52,550 nucleotides of DNA from Candidatus Zhuqueibacterota bacterium (GCA_029262055.1 JAJDAD010000088.1:1-52550), one strand, 5' to 3'; counted from the first letter of the stretch, positions 24,529 to 33,503 are shown. A program made the numbers and translations. Notes: generated by a model from the sequence alone, not told the origin.

Positions 24529-27075
24529 TCAAGCAGAATTCCTGGCGGCGTTGATATTTCCATATAACGATCGTTTAACCATTTTATGGTAATTTTCGGT
24601 ATTGCCGGAATCATGTTCAATTTTTTGTAGAGCATATTGCTGGATAACCAGTAACGGTAAAACGATTCGCTCTCTAATCTCTATCGAATTTCTTGAAATA
24701 TGTTCTTCTTCCATGAGAGCGCTGTAATTTGAAATGAGCAGAACCATCTCTTTTGATAATTTATATTCTTCAAATAAGATGTTCCAAAAATCTTTGTATT
24801 CTTCATTTTTGGCAATGTAACTGGTCAATTCAAAATAGCACTTGGATAGTGACATCATGCTATTAAGTATGAGCGCCTTGAAAAATGGTATTTCCTCAAA
24901 TAACTCTACTAGTTCATCCTGCTTTCCATCTTTGATCAACGCCTGTATGGCCGTTCCGATACCGAAGTAGCCCGGAACATTCTGTCTTAATTGGCTCCAG
25001 GAACCCACAAACGGTATTGCCCGCAGATCTTTCAGTTCCAGTTTTTTCTTATTACCTCTTTTGCTAGGCCTGCTCCCAATGTTAGCCTTTCCATAATATT
25101 TGAGTGTACTCATGTTCTCCAGATACGGAACAAACATTGGATGATTTTTGAGGTCATTATATTTATAAAAACTGATTTGAGCTAAAGCATCAATGGTTTG
25201 TCTGGATTTCTCGGAAAGTGTGTTTTCTTTGTCAAACAGACTATTGGACAAACCGGCTGTGAGAAGTTGTTCGCAATTATGAATGAAGTGCGCTTTTGTT
25301 CCATATTTGCTGGTAATGGTCTGGCCCTGAATGGTTAACTGGATAGCGTGATTGGCAATCTTTTGACTTTGCGCTGCATAAAAACGGTGTGTCTTCCCTC
25401 CACCACGAGCAGGCGGTCCTCCACGGCCATCAAAAAATATGGCCTTGATACCATATTGCTCGCAAACAGCCGACAACTCCTCTTTCGTTGTGAAAATAGA
25501 CCAGTTTGCCTGCAGATACCCGCCGTCCTTCGTGCCATCGGAAAATCCTAACATTATGGTCTGTCTGTTTTTGCGTTGCGTTATGTGTGACCTATATTCC
25601 GGAATATCGAAGAGCTCTTGCATAAGCAATTTCGAGTTTTCCATGCCGTTCATTGATTCGAACAGAGGTATGATATCAAACGGTGTTTCCCGCTCATCCC
25701 AGCCACACCATCTGAAAAGTGCAAACACAAATAGGACCGAAAAGATATCCTCGGAATTACTGATAATATATCTGTTGCAGCCTTCTTCGCCATTTTTCAT
25801 CTGAATGGACTTGAGCTGCGTAATTGTTCGAATCGTATCTCTTAGGAGCTCATCTTCAAATTGTTCTGCATGTATGTCAATATCCTTGTGGATAAGAATC
25901 GAAATCAATTCATCTCTTGTCAATTCATCCAGGCTTTGTGAAATTAACCCTTCAGTCTTGAGTACTTCCTCTACGGTTTGTTGATGAACAGCATGGTTCT
26001 GTCGAATGTCCAAAGAGGCAAAGTGGGTCTTGAATATTTTGACTTTGTCAATGAGATTATCCAGTTCTTCGAGGTATAATCTGTTGTATTTACTTACCAG
26101 CGACTTTCTCACAGCATAAAGCGGCTCTAGTATCTGTTCAACTTTTATCAGTTTTTCCGGATCGAACATGGTTACGTAAAGCTGGTTTCTCAGGTCCGTA
26201 ATGATGTCTTCAACTTCCCTGAAAGTGAGTTTTTGCTGCAGATCTTTAATCTCATTATAATAACACTTCATTAAGGACATGCGCAGCTCATCGGCAACAG
26301 CCATTGTTGTGTCCGAAGTAACAAAAGGATTGCCATCCCGGTCCCCACCTGGCCAGAATCCAAGCTGAATAATATCCGGATTGTTGAAATTGCGACTAGG
26401 GATATTCTTTTTTATGTAGGAATAGAGTTCACCCACGGCATCATAATAGACGTTTCTCAGGAAGTAGATGATATTTTTGGCTTCATCGAGCGGCGTAGGT
26501 TTTTTGGAGTTTATTAAGGATGTCAATCCCAATTGCTGCAACGTCAGATCTATTTCATTGATATTGTTTTCAGTAATAAGTGTTCGCAATTTACCAATGA
26601 TATCCAGAACAGACGGAGGATAAAATTGTGTCGGGTGCGCTGTAAATACAATCCGCGTACTGAACGTTGCCAGCTTTTCTGCAATCCCGGCCCTGCCCTT
26701 TTTGTTCTCCGCAAAATGGATGAAATCTTTCAGGGATAAATGATCATCAAAGTTCAGAAGGTGTTTAAATGCGGCATCTTCAGCGCTGTCATAAAGTACA
26801 ATTTGCCGTTCAATATACTGTATCACTCTGAAGATAAAATCTATTCTATCTTGCTCCGATGTTATCTTCGCCTGTTCATCAAAAAATGATTCGAGAATAT
26901 CCAAAGGCTCGCTTCCGGATTCAAGCCCTTCTTTGCAAACATGGTGCAGCAAAGGGATAAACATTCCAGTGTTACTGATATTTTGAAAGGGTAGGTTCAA
27001 AAACAAGCTGTTATATACATTAAACTTGTTCTTTACCAGCTTTTCAAATTCTTTTTCGAGTACCGGTTTATTCAT
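24529..27075 (-). CDS. ppc: Phosphoenolpyruvate carboxylase
   Basis: An anaplerotic enzyme fixing bicarbonate to PEP to give oxaloacetate, 848 residues (bacterial forms about 850-930). Catalytic signatures are present in order: FTAHPTQ (catalytic His), FWPGGDRDGNPFVT, LGFSDGTKDGGY and FFDGRGGPPARGGG. FVGSWSQLRQNVPGYFG follows, and the conserved C-terminal end is NINAARNSA. The coding sequence is clearly AT-richer than the flanking genes, with many TTT/ATA/AAA codons, and looks Bacteroidetes-like, so acquisition by transfer is likely. It is monocistronic. A weak hairpin (AACCTT/AAGGTT, 24514-24529) overlaps its stop. Confidence 0.95.
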   Translation of the reverse strand: MNKPVLEKEFEKLVKNKFNVYNSLFLNLPFQNISNTGMFIPLLHHVCKEGLESGSEPLDILESFFDEQAKITSEQDRIDFIFRVIQYIERQIVLYDSAEDAAFKHLLNFDDHLSLKDFIHFAENKKGRAGIAEKLATFSTRIVFTAHPTQFYPPSVLDIIGKLRTLITENNINEIDLTLQQLGLTSLINSKKPTPLDEAKNIIYFLRNVYYDAVGELYSYIKKNIPSRNFNNPDIIQLGFWPGGDRDGNPFVTSDTTMAVADELRMSLMKCYYNEIKDLQQKLTFREVEDIITDLRNQLYVTMFDPEKLIKVEQILEPLYAVRKSLVSKYNRLYLEELDNLIDKVKIFKTHFASLDIRQNHAVHQQTVEEVLKTEGLISQSLDELTRDELISILIHKDIDIHAEQFEDELLRDTIRTITQLKSIQMKNGEEGCNRYIISNSEDIFSVLFVFALFRWCGWDERETPFDIIPLFESMNGMENSKLLMQELFDIPEYRSHITQRKNRQTIMLGFSDGTKDGGYLQANWSIFTTKEELSAVCEQYGIKAIFFDGRGGPPARGGGKTHRFYAAQSQKIANHAIQLTIQGQTITSKYGTKAHFIHNCEQLLTAGLSNSLFDKENTLSEKSRQTIDALAQISFYKYNDLKNHPMFVPYLENMSTLKYYGKANIGSRPSKRGNKKKLELKDLRAIPFVGSWSQLRQNVPGYFGIGTAIQALIKDGKQDELVELFEEIPFFKALILNSMMSLSKCYFELTSYIAKNEEYKDFWNILFEEYKLSKEMVLLISNYSALMEEEHISRNSIEIRERIVLPLLVIQQYALQKIEHDSGNTENYHKMVKRSLYGNINAARNSA

Positions 27076-27212
27076 TAACCTATTTCGTTTGTTTTGGATT
27101 GAAACGCATGACTGGCCAGTCTAAAAACTCTGTATCCCGAAGCGGTGTCCAAGTCTCACCATAGGTCGCGTTTGTGGGACCATCCCATGCGAAGATAGAG
27201 CATAATCTTGTC

Positions 27213-27340
27213 CTCTAACAAAATGCTCAGTGCGCCAAGGGTTTCAATTCACCTTAGCTTTGCTCAAACTGATGTTGGCAGTAAACTGACACTCAGAAAA
27301 TTCGCTACAGCCCTTGGCTCCACTGAAGCAAAAGTTAGAC
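27213..27340 (-). repeat. attC-like integron recombination site (128-bp imperfect palindrome)
   Basis: Read on the minus strand it opens with GTCTAAC (27340-27334, the R'' form RYYYAAC). TTTT and GCTTCAGTG (27329-27321) follow, then CCAAGGG (27317-27311). The mirror arms are CCCTTGG (27241-27235), CACTGAGC (27232-27225), ATTTT and GTTAGAG (27219-27213, R' form GTTRRRY except the last base). The one unpaired T in the first L arm is the kind of extrahelical base that orients attC sites, and its orientation fits the minus-strand gene just upstream. Length matches the long VCR class. The central 69 bases show no further strong pairing. Confidence 0.7.
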
Positions 27341-28066
27341 ATATGCCGTGCTAAACAGACTGCTACTGAAAACCCCACTTCAGCCAGGCAATGTAGTCAT
27401 CGATTAGAATCTGTCCTAGGTCTATAATTTCATTTGCCTGATTTTTGCTGACATCTATTCCATGAATTGCTGAATTAGATAAATTCAATATAGTCTGCAT
27501 GAAGTCGAACTGACGCTGATCTATCGCATCGGCTTGAAGCAGCTTCATCGTTTTGGCTCTAATAGACTCCTTCTCGCCAATATCAATAGCAAAACCTTTG
27601 GCCAAATTATTTAGCATCAACTCTAAATCAAGACGCAAACCAGCGAGCGCCAACCTTGGATCCTTTTCAGCTAGGTCCTTATAAAAATCAATTTCCAGTC
27701 CACTTGGAGAAGGTGATAATCCAAGCTCAAGCATTCTTTTATTGGCAGCTGAGTACTTTGGCTCTGCGCTAGGCCGTTTGAGCTTCTTTTCGTGATCGTC
27801 CCTTTTCTGACGGTGCACACTATCTTTTTTTACCTGTTGCCCTAACTCCTTCGCCCTTTCAAGTTGCTCATCAAACGTCTCAACGCTAATACCACCAGGA
27901 AGATTTATTCTCCTTGTTCGAGCCAGTAGAGCAAATAACTCGTTCCTGTAAACTAGCAGGATTGTGATCACGCTCGCAGGCCAAATGGTAGCTTTGATAT
28001 ACTCTAAAACAATTTTGGCGATTTCCATATCAGTTTGTTTCTCGCAATTTCATCCGTTCGTCTAAC
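27219..28066 (-). mobile_element. Single integron-type gene cassette
   Basis: The segment between a core GTTAGAC (28066-28060) upstream of the gene and the core GTTAGAG of the attC-like site downstream has cassette anatomy: one ORF close to the 5' core, no room for a promoter, and attC right after the stop. No integrase gene lies in the window, so it would be a solitary or CALIN-type cassette. The sequence is AT-richer than the core genome. Confidence 0.6.
27363..28028 (-). CDS. Cassette-borne membrane-anchored protein with DUF4145/HEPN-like C-terminus
   Basis: The protein has 221 residues. One transmembrane helix near the N-terminus (about 13-28, TIWPASVITILLVY) is followed by a basic, charged coiled segment (50-95) and a helical C-terminal domain (115-221). 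That domain runs LALAGLRLDLELMLNNLAKGF, then IRAKTMKLL, then ILNLSNSAIHG with a conserved-looking H189. This pattern recalls DUF4145/HEPN-type domains, which occur in defence and RNA-cleaving proteins, but the HEPN Rx4-6H is not exact. The ATG lies 32 bases from the cassette core, and the stop 23 bases before the attC-like site. Function is unknown; a stress or defence role is a guess. Confidence 0.65.
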   Translation of the reverse strand: MEIAKIVLEYIKATIWPASVITILLVYRNELFALLARTRRINLPGGISVETFDEQLERAKELGQQVKKDSVHRQKRDDHEKKLKRPSAEPKYSAANKRMLELGLSPSPSGLEIDFYKDLAEKDPRLALAGLRLDLELMLNNLAKGFAIDIGEKESIRAKTMKLLQADAIDQRQFDFMQTILNLSNSAIHGIDVSKNQANEIIDLGQILIDDYIAWLKWGFQ

Positions 28067-28114
28067 ATAAGATTAGCTGGAATAAATTCTGTGTTATACC
28101 ATGAAATTTATTCC
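28060..28114. repeat. Cassette 5' core site with adjacent inverted repeat
   Basis: GTCTAAC at 28060-28066 (GTTAGAC on the minus strand) is the 5' core of the cassette. Just outside it, GGAATAAATT (28079-28088) and AATTTATTCC (28105-28114) form a perfect 10-bp inverted repeat with a 16-base loop. This could be a degenerate neighbouring attC or an unrelated hairpin; a matching outer R'' box is not evident. Confidence 0.35.
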
Positions 28115-28493
28115 TCATAAACCCAAAGTCCAGCCACGAAATAAGGATGAAATGCCGCCAGAATGGCGGTGTAAGACATTGCGGCCCGAGTTTATTCCGC
28201 CAGAATACAAACCATGGATGGATTTCTGCATGGCAGCTCCGCAATTGCGATTCCTCTGGCGCTTTGACTTTCCGTGTACAGGAGCTTCGACTGGGAGGTA
28301 CCCGGAACTTCCGGAAGATAACCTTGCTTTGCGCAACAAGGTAAACGTGAGAGGCCACCGCACACACAATCAATAAAGGAATTCTCAGGGCCAGAAACAA
28401 GAAAAAGGTACAGCGGGTCTTCGAGGGGGAGCTGGAGGCAATCCGGACGAATTGGCGGAGCCGTCGCGAGCGCGACAAATCGTAATAAAAGAG
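28115..28493. other. Gene-free stretch beside the tRNA
   Basis: I see no credible gene. Open frames exist on both strands but none has a ribosome site or a family pattern. Small hairpins are present: CCGCCA-GAA-TGGCGG (28154-28168) and GTCGC-GAGC-GCGAC (28463-28476). No copy of the tRNA 3' end was seen, so there is no sign of a tRNA attachment site. Confidence 0.4.
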
Positions 28494-28568
28494 TGGGCGA
28501 TACTGGACTCGAACCAGTGACCCCCTGCTTGTAAGGCAGGTGCTCTAAACCAACTGAGCTAATCGCCC
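28494..28568 (-). tRNA. tRNA-Val (anticodon TAC)
   Basis: A 75-nt cloverleaf on the minus strand: acceptor GGGCGAT/ATCGCCC with discriminator A. The D-arm is GCTC/GAGC, the anticodon arm CCTGC-CTTACAA-GCAGG with anticodon TAC (28533-28531), and the T-arm ACTGG-TTCGAGT-CCAGT. CCA is not encoded. Confidence 0.95.
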
Positions 28569-28819
28569 GCATTTTTGACAGAGAGTGAATTTAGAAATTC
28601 CTGGGAAAAAGTCAACAACTTGTTGTTTGCATCTTGCGCCATCCCGGACAAGCGTTGCGGCCATGTCATTACGGCAGTCCAAAACCGGAAGGCTGTGACG
28701 AAATTGCACTATGCTGTGTCCCAAAACCGCCAGCCCGGTAAATCCAGCCGGGATGCCTACCGCAGCTACTCCTCTGTTTCTTCAATCTTTACATCCATCC
28801 GGAGAGCCATCCATCGAGT

Positions 28820-28836
28820 TTGGCATGAAATTAGCA
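28820..28836 (+). promoter_or_regulatory. Candidate sigma-54 promoter
   Basis: TTGGCATGAAATTAGCA has GG and GC at the required 12-bp offset; it departs from TGGCACG/TTGCA at two places. It lies 54 bases before the small sigma-region-2-like ORF at 28891. The 28569-28890 interval otherwise holds no convincing gene. Confidence 0.3.
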
Positions 28837-28890
28837 CATCTGCAGGGCAATACCCACTCATTTTCGTGATAACTTAACGGGGACTTTCAG

Positions 28891-29154
28891 ATGACGAAAG
28901 CAGACACGCAAAGCAAAACCAGGCCGGGCAGCGAATTCAACCTGCATTTCCATCCATTCTCGGGTCGCGTCTATCGCACCGCCCTCCTGTTAACTCAAAG
29001 CCCGCAAGCCGCCAAGCACCTCGCCGGGGAAATCTATACCTGCGCCAGAAGAAAATACGAACAACGCCTAGGGACCAGCGACTTCAGACAGTGGCTGGCG
29101 TACACCATCCACAGCAACTTTGTCAGCGAGACAACCTATCCCACCTCCTGTTGA
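28891..29154 (+). CDS. Small protein resembling ECF sigma factor region 2 only
   Basis: The protein has 87 residues. After a charged N-terminus, residues 20-80 read like ECF sigma region 2: HPFSGRVYRTALLLTQSPQA, then AKHLAGEIYTCARRKYEQ, then FRQWLAYTIHSNFV (the family pattern is AxxLTGsxxxAEDLvQetf then WLxxIaxN). The acidic EDL is replaced by KHLAGE. There is no region 4. A GGGGA ribosome site sits 9 bases before the ATG. It could be a truncated sigma factor, a sigma-domain regulator or a remnant. The real lepA promoter lies downstream of it. Confidence 0.5.
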   Translation: MTKADTQSKTRPGSEFNLHFHPFSGRVYRTALLLTQSPQAAKHLAGEIYTCARRKYEQRLGTSDFRQWLAYTIHSNFVSETTYPTSC

Positions 29155-29261
29155 CTGGGGCGAAATGTTCCCTCACCCGGGATTGATCCTGCAGTGAAGA
29201 AACAGTGGACATTCGAATGCGTTTTTAGAAAATACCGGGCGGCAACTCGCTGACTTTGATG

Positions 29262-29290
29262 TTGACTAAAACGCATTAATTCCATACATT
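29262..29290 (+). promoter_or_regulatory. Sigma-70 promoter of the lepA-lepB-hemW operon
   Basis: TTGACT (29262-29267), a 17-bp spacer, then TACATT (29285-29290). The predicted start near 29297 gives a leader of 60-110 bases. Confidence 0.6.
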
Positions 29291-29408
29291 TCTTGTCGAT
29301 CTAATATCAAGACTCTAGTAGTTCAGAGGGGCTGTTTTTGAAGGTCCTGCTCGCTTGAGAGCTAGTTCACCTTTGCGCAGCCCTTTTTCACGCACAACAC
29401 AGGCAAAA

Positions 29409-31202
29409 GTGTCAACCCAACACATTCGCAACTTCTGTATTATTGCCCACATCGATCATGGCAAGTCGACCCTAGCTGATCGCATGCTGGAAAAAACCGG
29501 CACACTCAGCCGGGTAAATGTCGACCAGGTTCTGGATGACATGGATCTGGAACGTGAGAGGGGTATTACCATCAAAGCCCATTCAGTGACCATGAGTTAC
29601 AAACACACTGCTGGCAAAGACTACACGCTCAACCTGATCGACACGCCGGGGCATGTCGATTTCACCTACGAAGTCTCGCGCAGCCTAGCCGCTTGCGAAG
29701 GCGCTGTTCTGGTGGTCGACGCAGCGCAGGGCGTGGAGGCGCAGACCATCAGCAACCTCTACCTGGCCCTGGAAAACGATCTTACCATCATTCCCGTTTT
29801 AAACAAAGTCGACTTAAAAAGCGCCCAGGTTGAAGCGGTCTCGCAACAGGTAGTCGACATTCTCGGCATCGACAAGAGTGAAATCATCCTGAGCAGCGCC
29901 AAAGCCGGCCAGGGCGTCGATGAAGTGCTGGCGGCGGTCGTGGATAGAATTCCACCGCCGGCAGACAACCCGGACCAGCCTCTGCGCGCGCTCATTTTTG
30001 ACTCCATTTTTGACTCCTATCGGGGGGCCATCGCCTATATCCGGGTTTTCGAAGGGCAGATAGTCCCGGGCATGGAGATCAAGTTCTTTTCCACCGGCAA
30101 GAAGTTCGAAGTCGCGGAAGTGGGCGTGTTGCAGCTAGACAAGCTTAAGCGCAAAAAGCTGGCCGTCGGCGAGGTAGGCTACTGCATTCCCGGCGCCAAG
30201 CAAGTAGAAGACACCAAGGTGGGCGACACCATTATTTCGGCCAGCAATCCTGCGACCGAACCGCTGCCCGGATACCAGGAAGTCAAGCCCATGGTATTCA
30301 GCGGCCTGTTCCCCACCGAAAACGAGGACTATGAGGAGCTGCGCTCTTCCCTGGAACGACTTAAGCTCAACGACTCCTCGCTCATGTACGAGCCCGAAAC
30401 CTCGCAGGCCCTGGGCTTCGGTTTTCGTGCAGGCTTCCTCGGGCTGCTGCACATGGAAATCATCCAGGAGCGCCTGGAACGCGAATACGGCCTCGACATT
30501 CTGACCACTGTTCCCAACGTTGAATACAGAGCGTACACGAAAGCCGGTGAATTGGTTTTGGTCGACAATCCGGCTCTGTTGCCGGCTTTGGGGGTGCTCG
30601 ATTATATCCAGGAACCCTACATTTCCGCCGACATTATCACGCCCACCGAGTATATCGGGAACATCATGAAACTTTCACAAGATCGGCGTGGTATTTATAA
30701 AAACACTGAGTACATTGACCAGACCCGGGCCAGCCTGCACTACGATTTTCCGCTGGCTGAAATCATTTTCGACTTTTATGACAAACTCAAATCTCTCACG
30801 CGCGGATATGCCTCCCTTGACTATCACTTTGACGACTACCGCCGTTCAGACCTGGTAAAGCTAGACATCATGCTGAACAACGAACCGGTCGATGCCCTCT
30901 CCTACATCATTCACAAGGACAAAGCCTTTGAATGGGGCCGCAAGATCTGCAGCAAACTCAAGGAGCTGATTCCACGTCAGCTCTTCGAAGTAGCGGTACA
31001 GGCTGCCATCGGCAACAAGATAATCTCGCGTACAACCGTAAGAGCCCTGCGTAAGAATGTGACCGCTAAATGCTATGGCGGCGACATCAGCAGGAAACGA
31101 AAACTGTTGGAGAGGCAAAAAGAAGGCAAGAAAAGAATGAAGCAAGTGGGCAAAGTGGAATTGCCGCAGGAAGCATTTCTCGCTGTGCTAAAAGTTGAAT
31201 AA
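29409..31202 (+). CDS. lepA: Elongation factor 4 (LepA)
   Basis: A ribosome-associated translational GTPase that back-translocates stalled ribosomes, 597 residues from GTG 29409. An in-frame TTG at 29355 with GAAGGT ahead would add 18 unconserved residues. G-motifs are intact: [25 protein letters not shown] and a SAKAGQGV. LepA-specific regions follow ([27 protein letters not shown]), with a C-terminal domain ending [19 protein letters not shown] and [12 protein letters not shown]. It heads an operon with signal peptidase and HemW, a common linkage in bacteria. Confidence 0.96.
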   Translation: MSTQHIRNFCIIAHIDHGKSTLADRMLEKTGTLSRVNVDQVLDDMDLERERGITIKAHSVTMSYKHTAGKDYTLNLIDTPGHVDFTYEVSRSLAACEGAVLVVDAAQGVEAQTISNLYLALENDLTIIPVLNKVDLKSAQVEAVSQQVVDILGIDKSEIILSSAKAGQGVDEVLAAVVDRIPPPADNPDQPLRALIFDSIFDSYRGAIAYIRVFEGQIVPGMEIKFFSTGKKFEVAEVGVLQLDKLKRKKLAVGEVGYCIPGAKQVEDTKVGDTIISASNPATEPLPGYQEVKPMVFSGLFPTENEDYEELRSSLERLKLNDSSLMYEPETSQALGFGFRAGFLGLLHMEIIQERLEREYGLDILTTVPNVEYRAYTKAGELVLVDNPALLPALGVLDYIQEPYISADIITPTEYIGNIMKLSQDRRGIYKNTEYIDQTRASLHYDFPLAEIIFDFYDKLKSLTRGYASLDYHFDDYRRSDLVKLDIMLNNEPVDALSYIIHKDKAFEWGRKICSKLKELIPRQLFEVAVQAAIGNKIISRTTVRALRKNVTAKCYGGDISRKRKLLERQKEGKKRMKQVGKVELPQEAFLAVLKVE

Positions 31203-31248
31203 AGACGACTTGCGTAAGGTCAAAAACATGACAATCCAGGAGCTCTAG

Positions 31249-32199
31249 ATGGCAACCAAAAGAAGCGGAGTCTCGGCAACGCAAAACCGTGCCCAACGCC
31301 GGCAGAGGATCACTGCAACCGGCTCTACCCGATCCGCAAAGGGCAAAAACAGTTTCCGGGAAACCACAGAGGCCATTCTCATTGCATTGCTTGCCGCACT
31401 TATTCTGCGAGCCTTTGTTGTGCAGGCATTTCGCATCCCCACGGGCTCGATGAAAGATACGTTGCTGGTAGGGGATTTTCTGCTGGTAAACAAGTTCGTT
31501 TATGGTGTGCGCACCCCCGACCGGATTCCGGTTATAGATGCGCAGATTCCATTTTTCAGGCTCCCCGCCTTCAAGCAACCGCACAACGGCGACGTTGTGG
31601 TGTTTAAGTATCCCCTGGACAAATCGCTGGACTATATCAAACGATGCATCGGTGTCGCCGGTCAGACCATAGAAATCCGTGACGACGAGGTTTTCATCAA
31701 CGGGGCGCCTGAAGGGAGAAAGGTCGACCTTGGCAGGACATTCGATGCAGAAGACGGGCGCCATGTGCAGCTGGACCAGATAACCAGCACGTTTGGTAAG
31801 AAATATACGATTAGACACTATCCTGACGATGGGGGACCGTACCATTTGCCCGAGATAAAAATCCCACACGCAGGCATGACCATCGCGGTCAACCAACGGA
31901 CGCTGGCGCAGTACGGGGCGTTGATCACGCAGTACGAAAACAAGAATGCTGCCATAAGGGGAGGCGCACTCCTTATCGATGGTAAGCCGATACCGGAATA
32001 TACTTTCAAGAGCAATTACTACTTTATGATGGGTGACAACCGGGACAATAGTTCCGACAGCCGCGTTTGGGGCATGTTGCCGGAGTCAAACATAGTTGGT
32101 GAAGCGCTCCTCATTTATTTCTCGTGGGATAAAGCGAGTGACTTCTGGAACCTGTTGCAGAGTGTTCGTTGGTCAAGGGTTGCGAACCTAATCCGCTAG
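31249..32199 (+). CDS. lepB: Signal peptidase I
   Basis: A membrane serine protease cleaving secretory signal peptides, 316 residues. A basic cytoplasmic N-terminus (1-38, unusually long and Arg/Lys/Thr-rich) precedes one membrane helix (40-58). The catalytic Ser67 is in PTGSMKDTL and the general-base Lys131 in DYIKRCIG. Box E is GDNRDNSSDSRVWG. A large insertion between boxes D and E (about 150-235) enlarges the periplasmic domain relative to minimal enzymes. AGGAG precedes the ATG by 8 bases. It lies 46 bases after lepA. Confidence 0.95.
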   Translation: MATKRSGVSATQNRAQRRQRITATGSTRSAKGKNSFRETTEAILIALLAALILRAFVVQAFRIPTGSMKDTLLVGDFLLVNKFVYGVRTPDRIPVIDAQIPFFRLPAFKQPHNGDVVVFKYPLDKSLDYIKRCIGVAGQTIEIRDDEVFINGAPEGRKVDLGRTFDAEDGRHVQLDQITSTFGKKYTIRHYPDDGGPYHLPEIKIPHAGMTIAVNQRTLAQYGALITQYENKNAAIRGGALLIDGKPIPEYTFKSNYYFMMGDNRDNSSDSRVWGMLPESNIVGEALLIYFSWDKASDFWNLLQSVRWSRVANLIR

Positions 32200-33434
32200 C
32201 CGGGGAGACGGCGACACCCGGCATCGGCCCGCAGCAGAAACCCGCGGGCCTCTACATTCATATTCCTTTCTGTGACATCCGGTGCGGCTACTGTGATTTT
32301 TTCACTCTTGCCGACCGTCACGAACAAATTCCCGCATATCTGTCGGCCCTCCACAAAGAACTGGACTCTTACGCTGCCACGACGCCTTTTGGTCAGGCCG
32401 AGTTTGATTCGATCTTTCTGGGTGGTGGCACACCGTCGTTGTTAAATCCGCACCAAGTCGATTCCCTGCTCAGTTTTATCCATAGCCGCTTCACAATAAG
32501 CGTCGACACGGAGATTACGCTAGAAACAAATCCCGGAACCGTTGATCTGGCAAAACTGCGCGATCTGCGCTCGGCGGGGGTCAACCGGCTCAGTCTCGGT
32601 GTCCAGTCCTTTCGCCCCGAAGAATTGCTTTTTCTCGATCGTGACCATTCGGTTGATGATTCAATACGCTGCTATGACCATGCGCGCAAAGCAGGATTTG
32701 ATAATATCAATTTCGACCTCATCAGTGGCCTACCTTCGCAATCTGTGCAAGAGTGGCAATTCAACCTGCAGACGACTATCGAGCTGGGTCCAAATCACAT
32801 CTCGGCCTACAACCTGACTTTTGAAGACGGGACGCCCCTGACTGCCCAACTGCGCCGTGGCGTTTTCCGGAGGCCGCCAACCGAAACCGAACGCCGCATG
32901 CTCCTCCTGACCGTTGAAATGCTCGCGGCGCATGACTACCCACAATACGAAATCTCTAACTTCGCTCACCCGGGAGCAACCTGCAGACACAACGAGAAAT
33001 ACTGGAACGGCAATCCATATCTGGGTGTGGGCGCATCGGCGCATTCCTATGTATCTGGAAAACGCTTTTGGAATGTCAGCAACCTCAAAGCCTATTTGGA
33101 GGGTCTGGAACAGAAGCAAGCGCCAATCGCCGGGGAAGAGGTCCTCACCAACAAAGAGCTCGACTTTGAAAGAGCCTACCTGGGACTGCGCCAACGCAGT
33201 GGGATCAATCTCCGTCACTTCGAAGCAGAGCGGGGCGTCTCTGTCTTCACCCGCTATGCCTCGACCCTGCACAAGTTCTTTTCGCTCACGTTTGAAGACC
33301 CCTGCCTGAATGAAGCGTACACCAATGGCAACCGCTCACTGCAAGGCAAACATCTCTGCCTGCAGGATGGCCACTTACGCTTGACCAGAGAAGGCGTGCT
33401 TGTCTGCGACGCGATTTGCTCGGAATTTGTTTGA
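32169..33434 (+). CDS. hemW: HemW-like radical SAM protein (heme chaperone family)
   Basis: The protein has 421 residues. The radical-SAM cluster motif is C35xxxC39xxC42 (PFCDIRCGYCDFF), with Phe after the third Cys as in HemW rather than the extra Cys of HemN. The family signature GGGTPSLL and the ETNPGTVD, SLGVQSF and ISAYNLTFEDGTPL motifs follow. The start is TTG 32169 inside the end of lepB (31-base overlap); no better start is visible, so the first 25 residues are uncertain. HemW transfers heme to respiratory proteins and is not a coproporphyrinogen oxidase, by family knowledge. Confidence 0.92.
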   Translation: MVKGCEPNPLAGETATPGIGPQQKPAGLYIHIPFCDIRCGYCDFFTLADRHEQIPAYLSALHKELDSYAATTPFGQAEFDSIFLGGGTPSLLNPHQVDSLLSFIHSRFTISVDTEITLETNPGTVDLAKLRDLRSAGVNRLSLGVQSFRPEELLFLDRDHSVDDSIRCYDHARKAGFDNINFDLISGLPSQSVQEWQFNLQTTIELGPNHISAYNLTFEDGTPLTAQLRRGVFRRPPTETERRMLLLTVEMLAAHDYPQYEISNFAHPGATCRHNEKYWNGNPYLGVGASAHSYVSGKRFWNVSNLKAYLEGLEQKQAPIAGEEVLTNKELDFERAYLGLRQRSGINLRHFEAERGVSVFTRYASTLHKFFSLTFEDPCLNEAYTNGNRSLQGKHLCLQDGHLRLTREGVLVCDAICSEFV

Positions 33435-33503
33435 ACCTCGCTTTCTGCGAGTAAAGACGGGCAGTTCGTCCGGTTTTCTACCATCAGAGCAAACTGCATC
33501 TCG

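Noticed and set aside
28101-28376. 91-codon plus-strand frame (MKFIPHKPK start)
   Set aside because: No ribosome site or recognisable domain, and it runs across hairpin-bearing intergenic sequence; kept only as part of the gene-free note.
28463-28476. GTCGCGAGCGCGAC as terminator of the tRNA
   Set aside because: No T-run follows the hairpin on the minus strand.
28463-28568. tRNA-Val as an attachment site for an island
   Set aside because: No second copy of the tRNA 3' end was seen in the AT-rich segment, and no integrase is present.
28575-28877. 100-codon plus-strand frame after tRNA-Val
   Set aside because: It begins at the tRNA edge without a ribosome site, has low protein-like character and spans the possible promoter.
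31087-31896. 269-codon minus-strand frame over lepA/lepB
   Set aside because: Antisense shadow of two well-supported genes.
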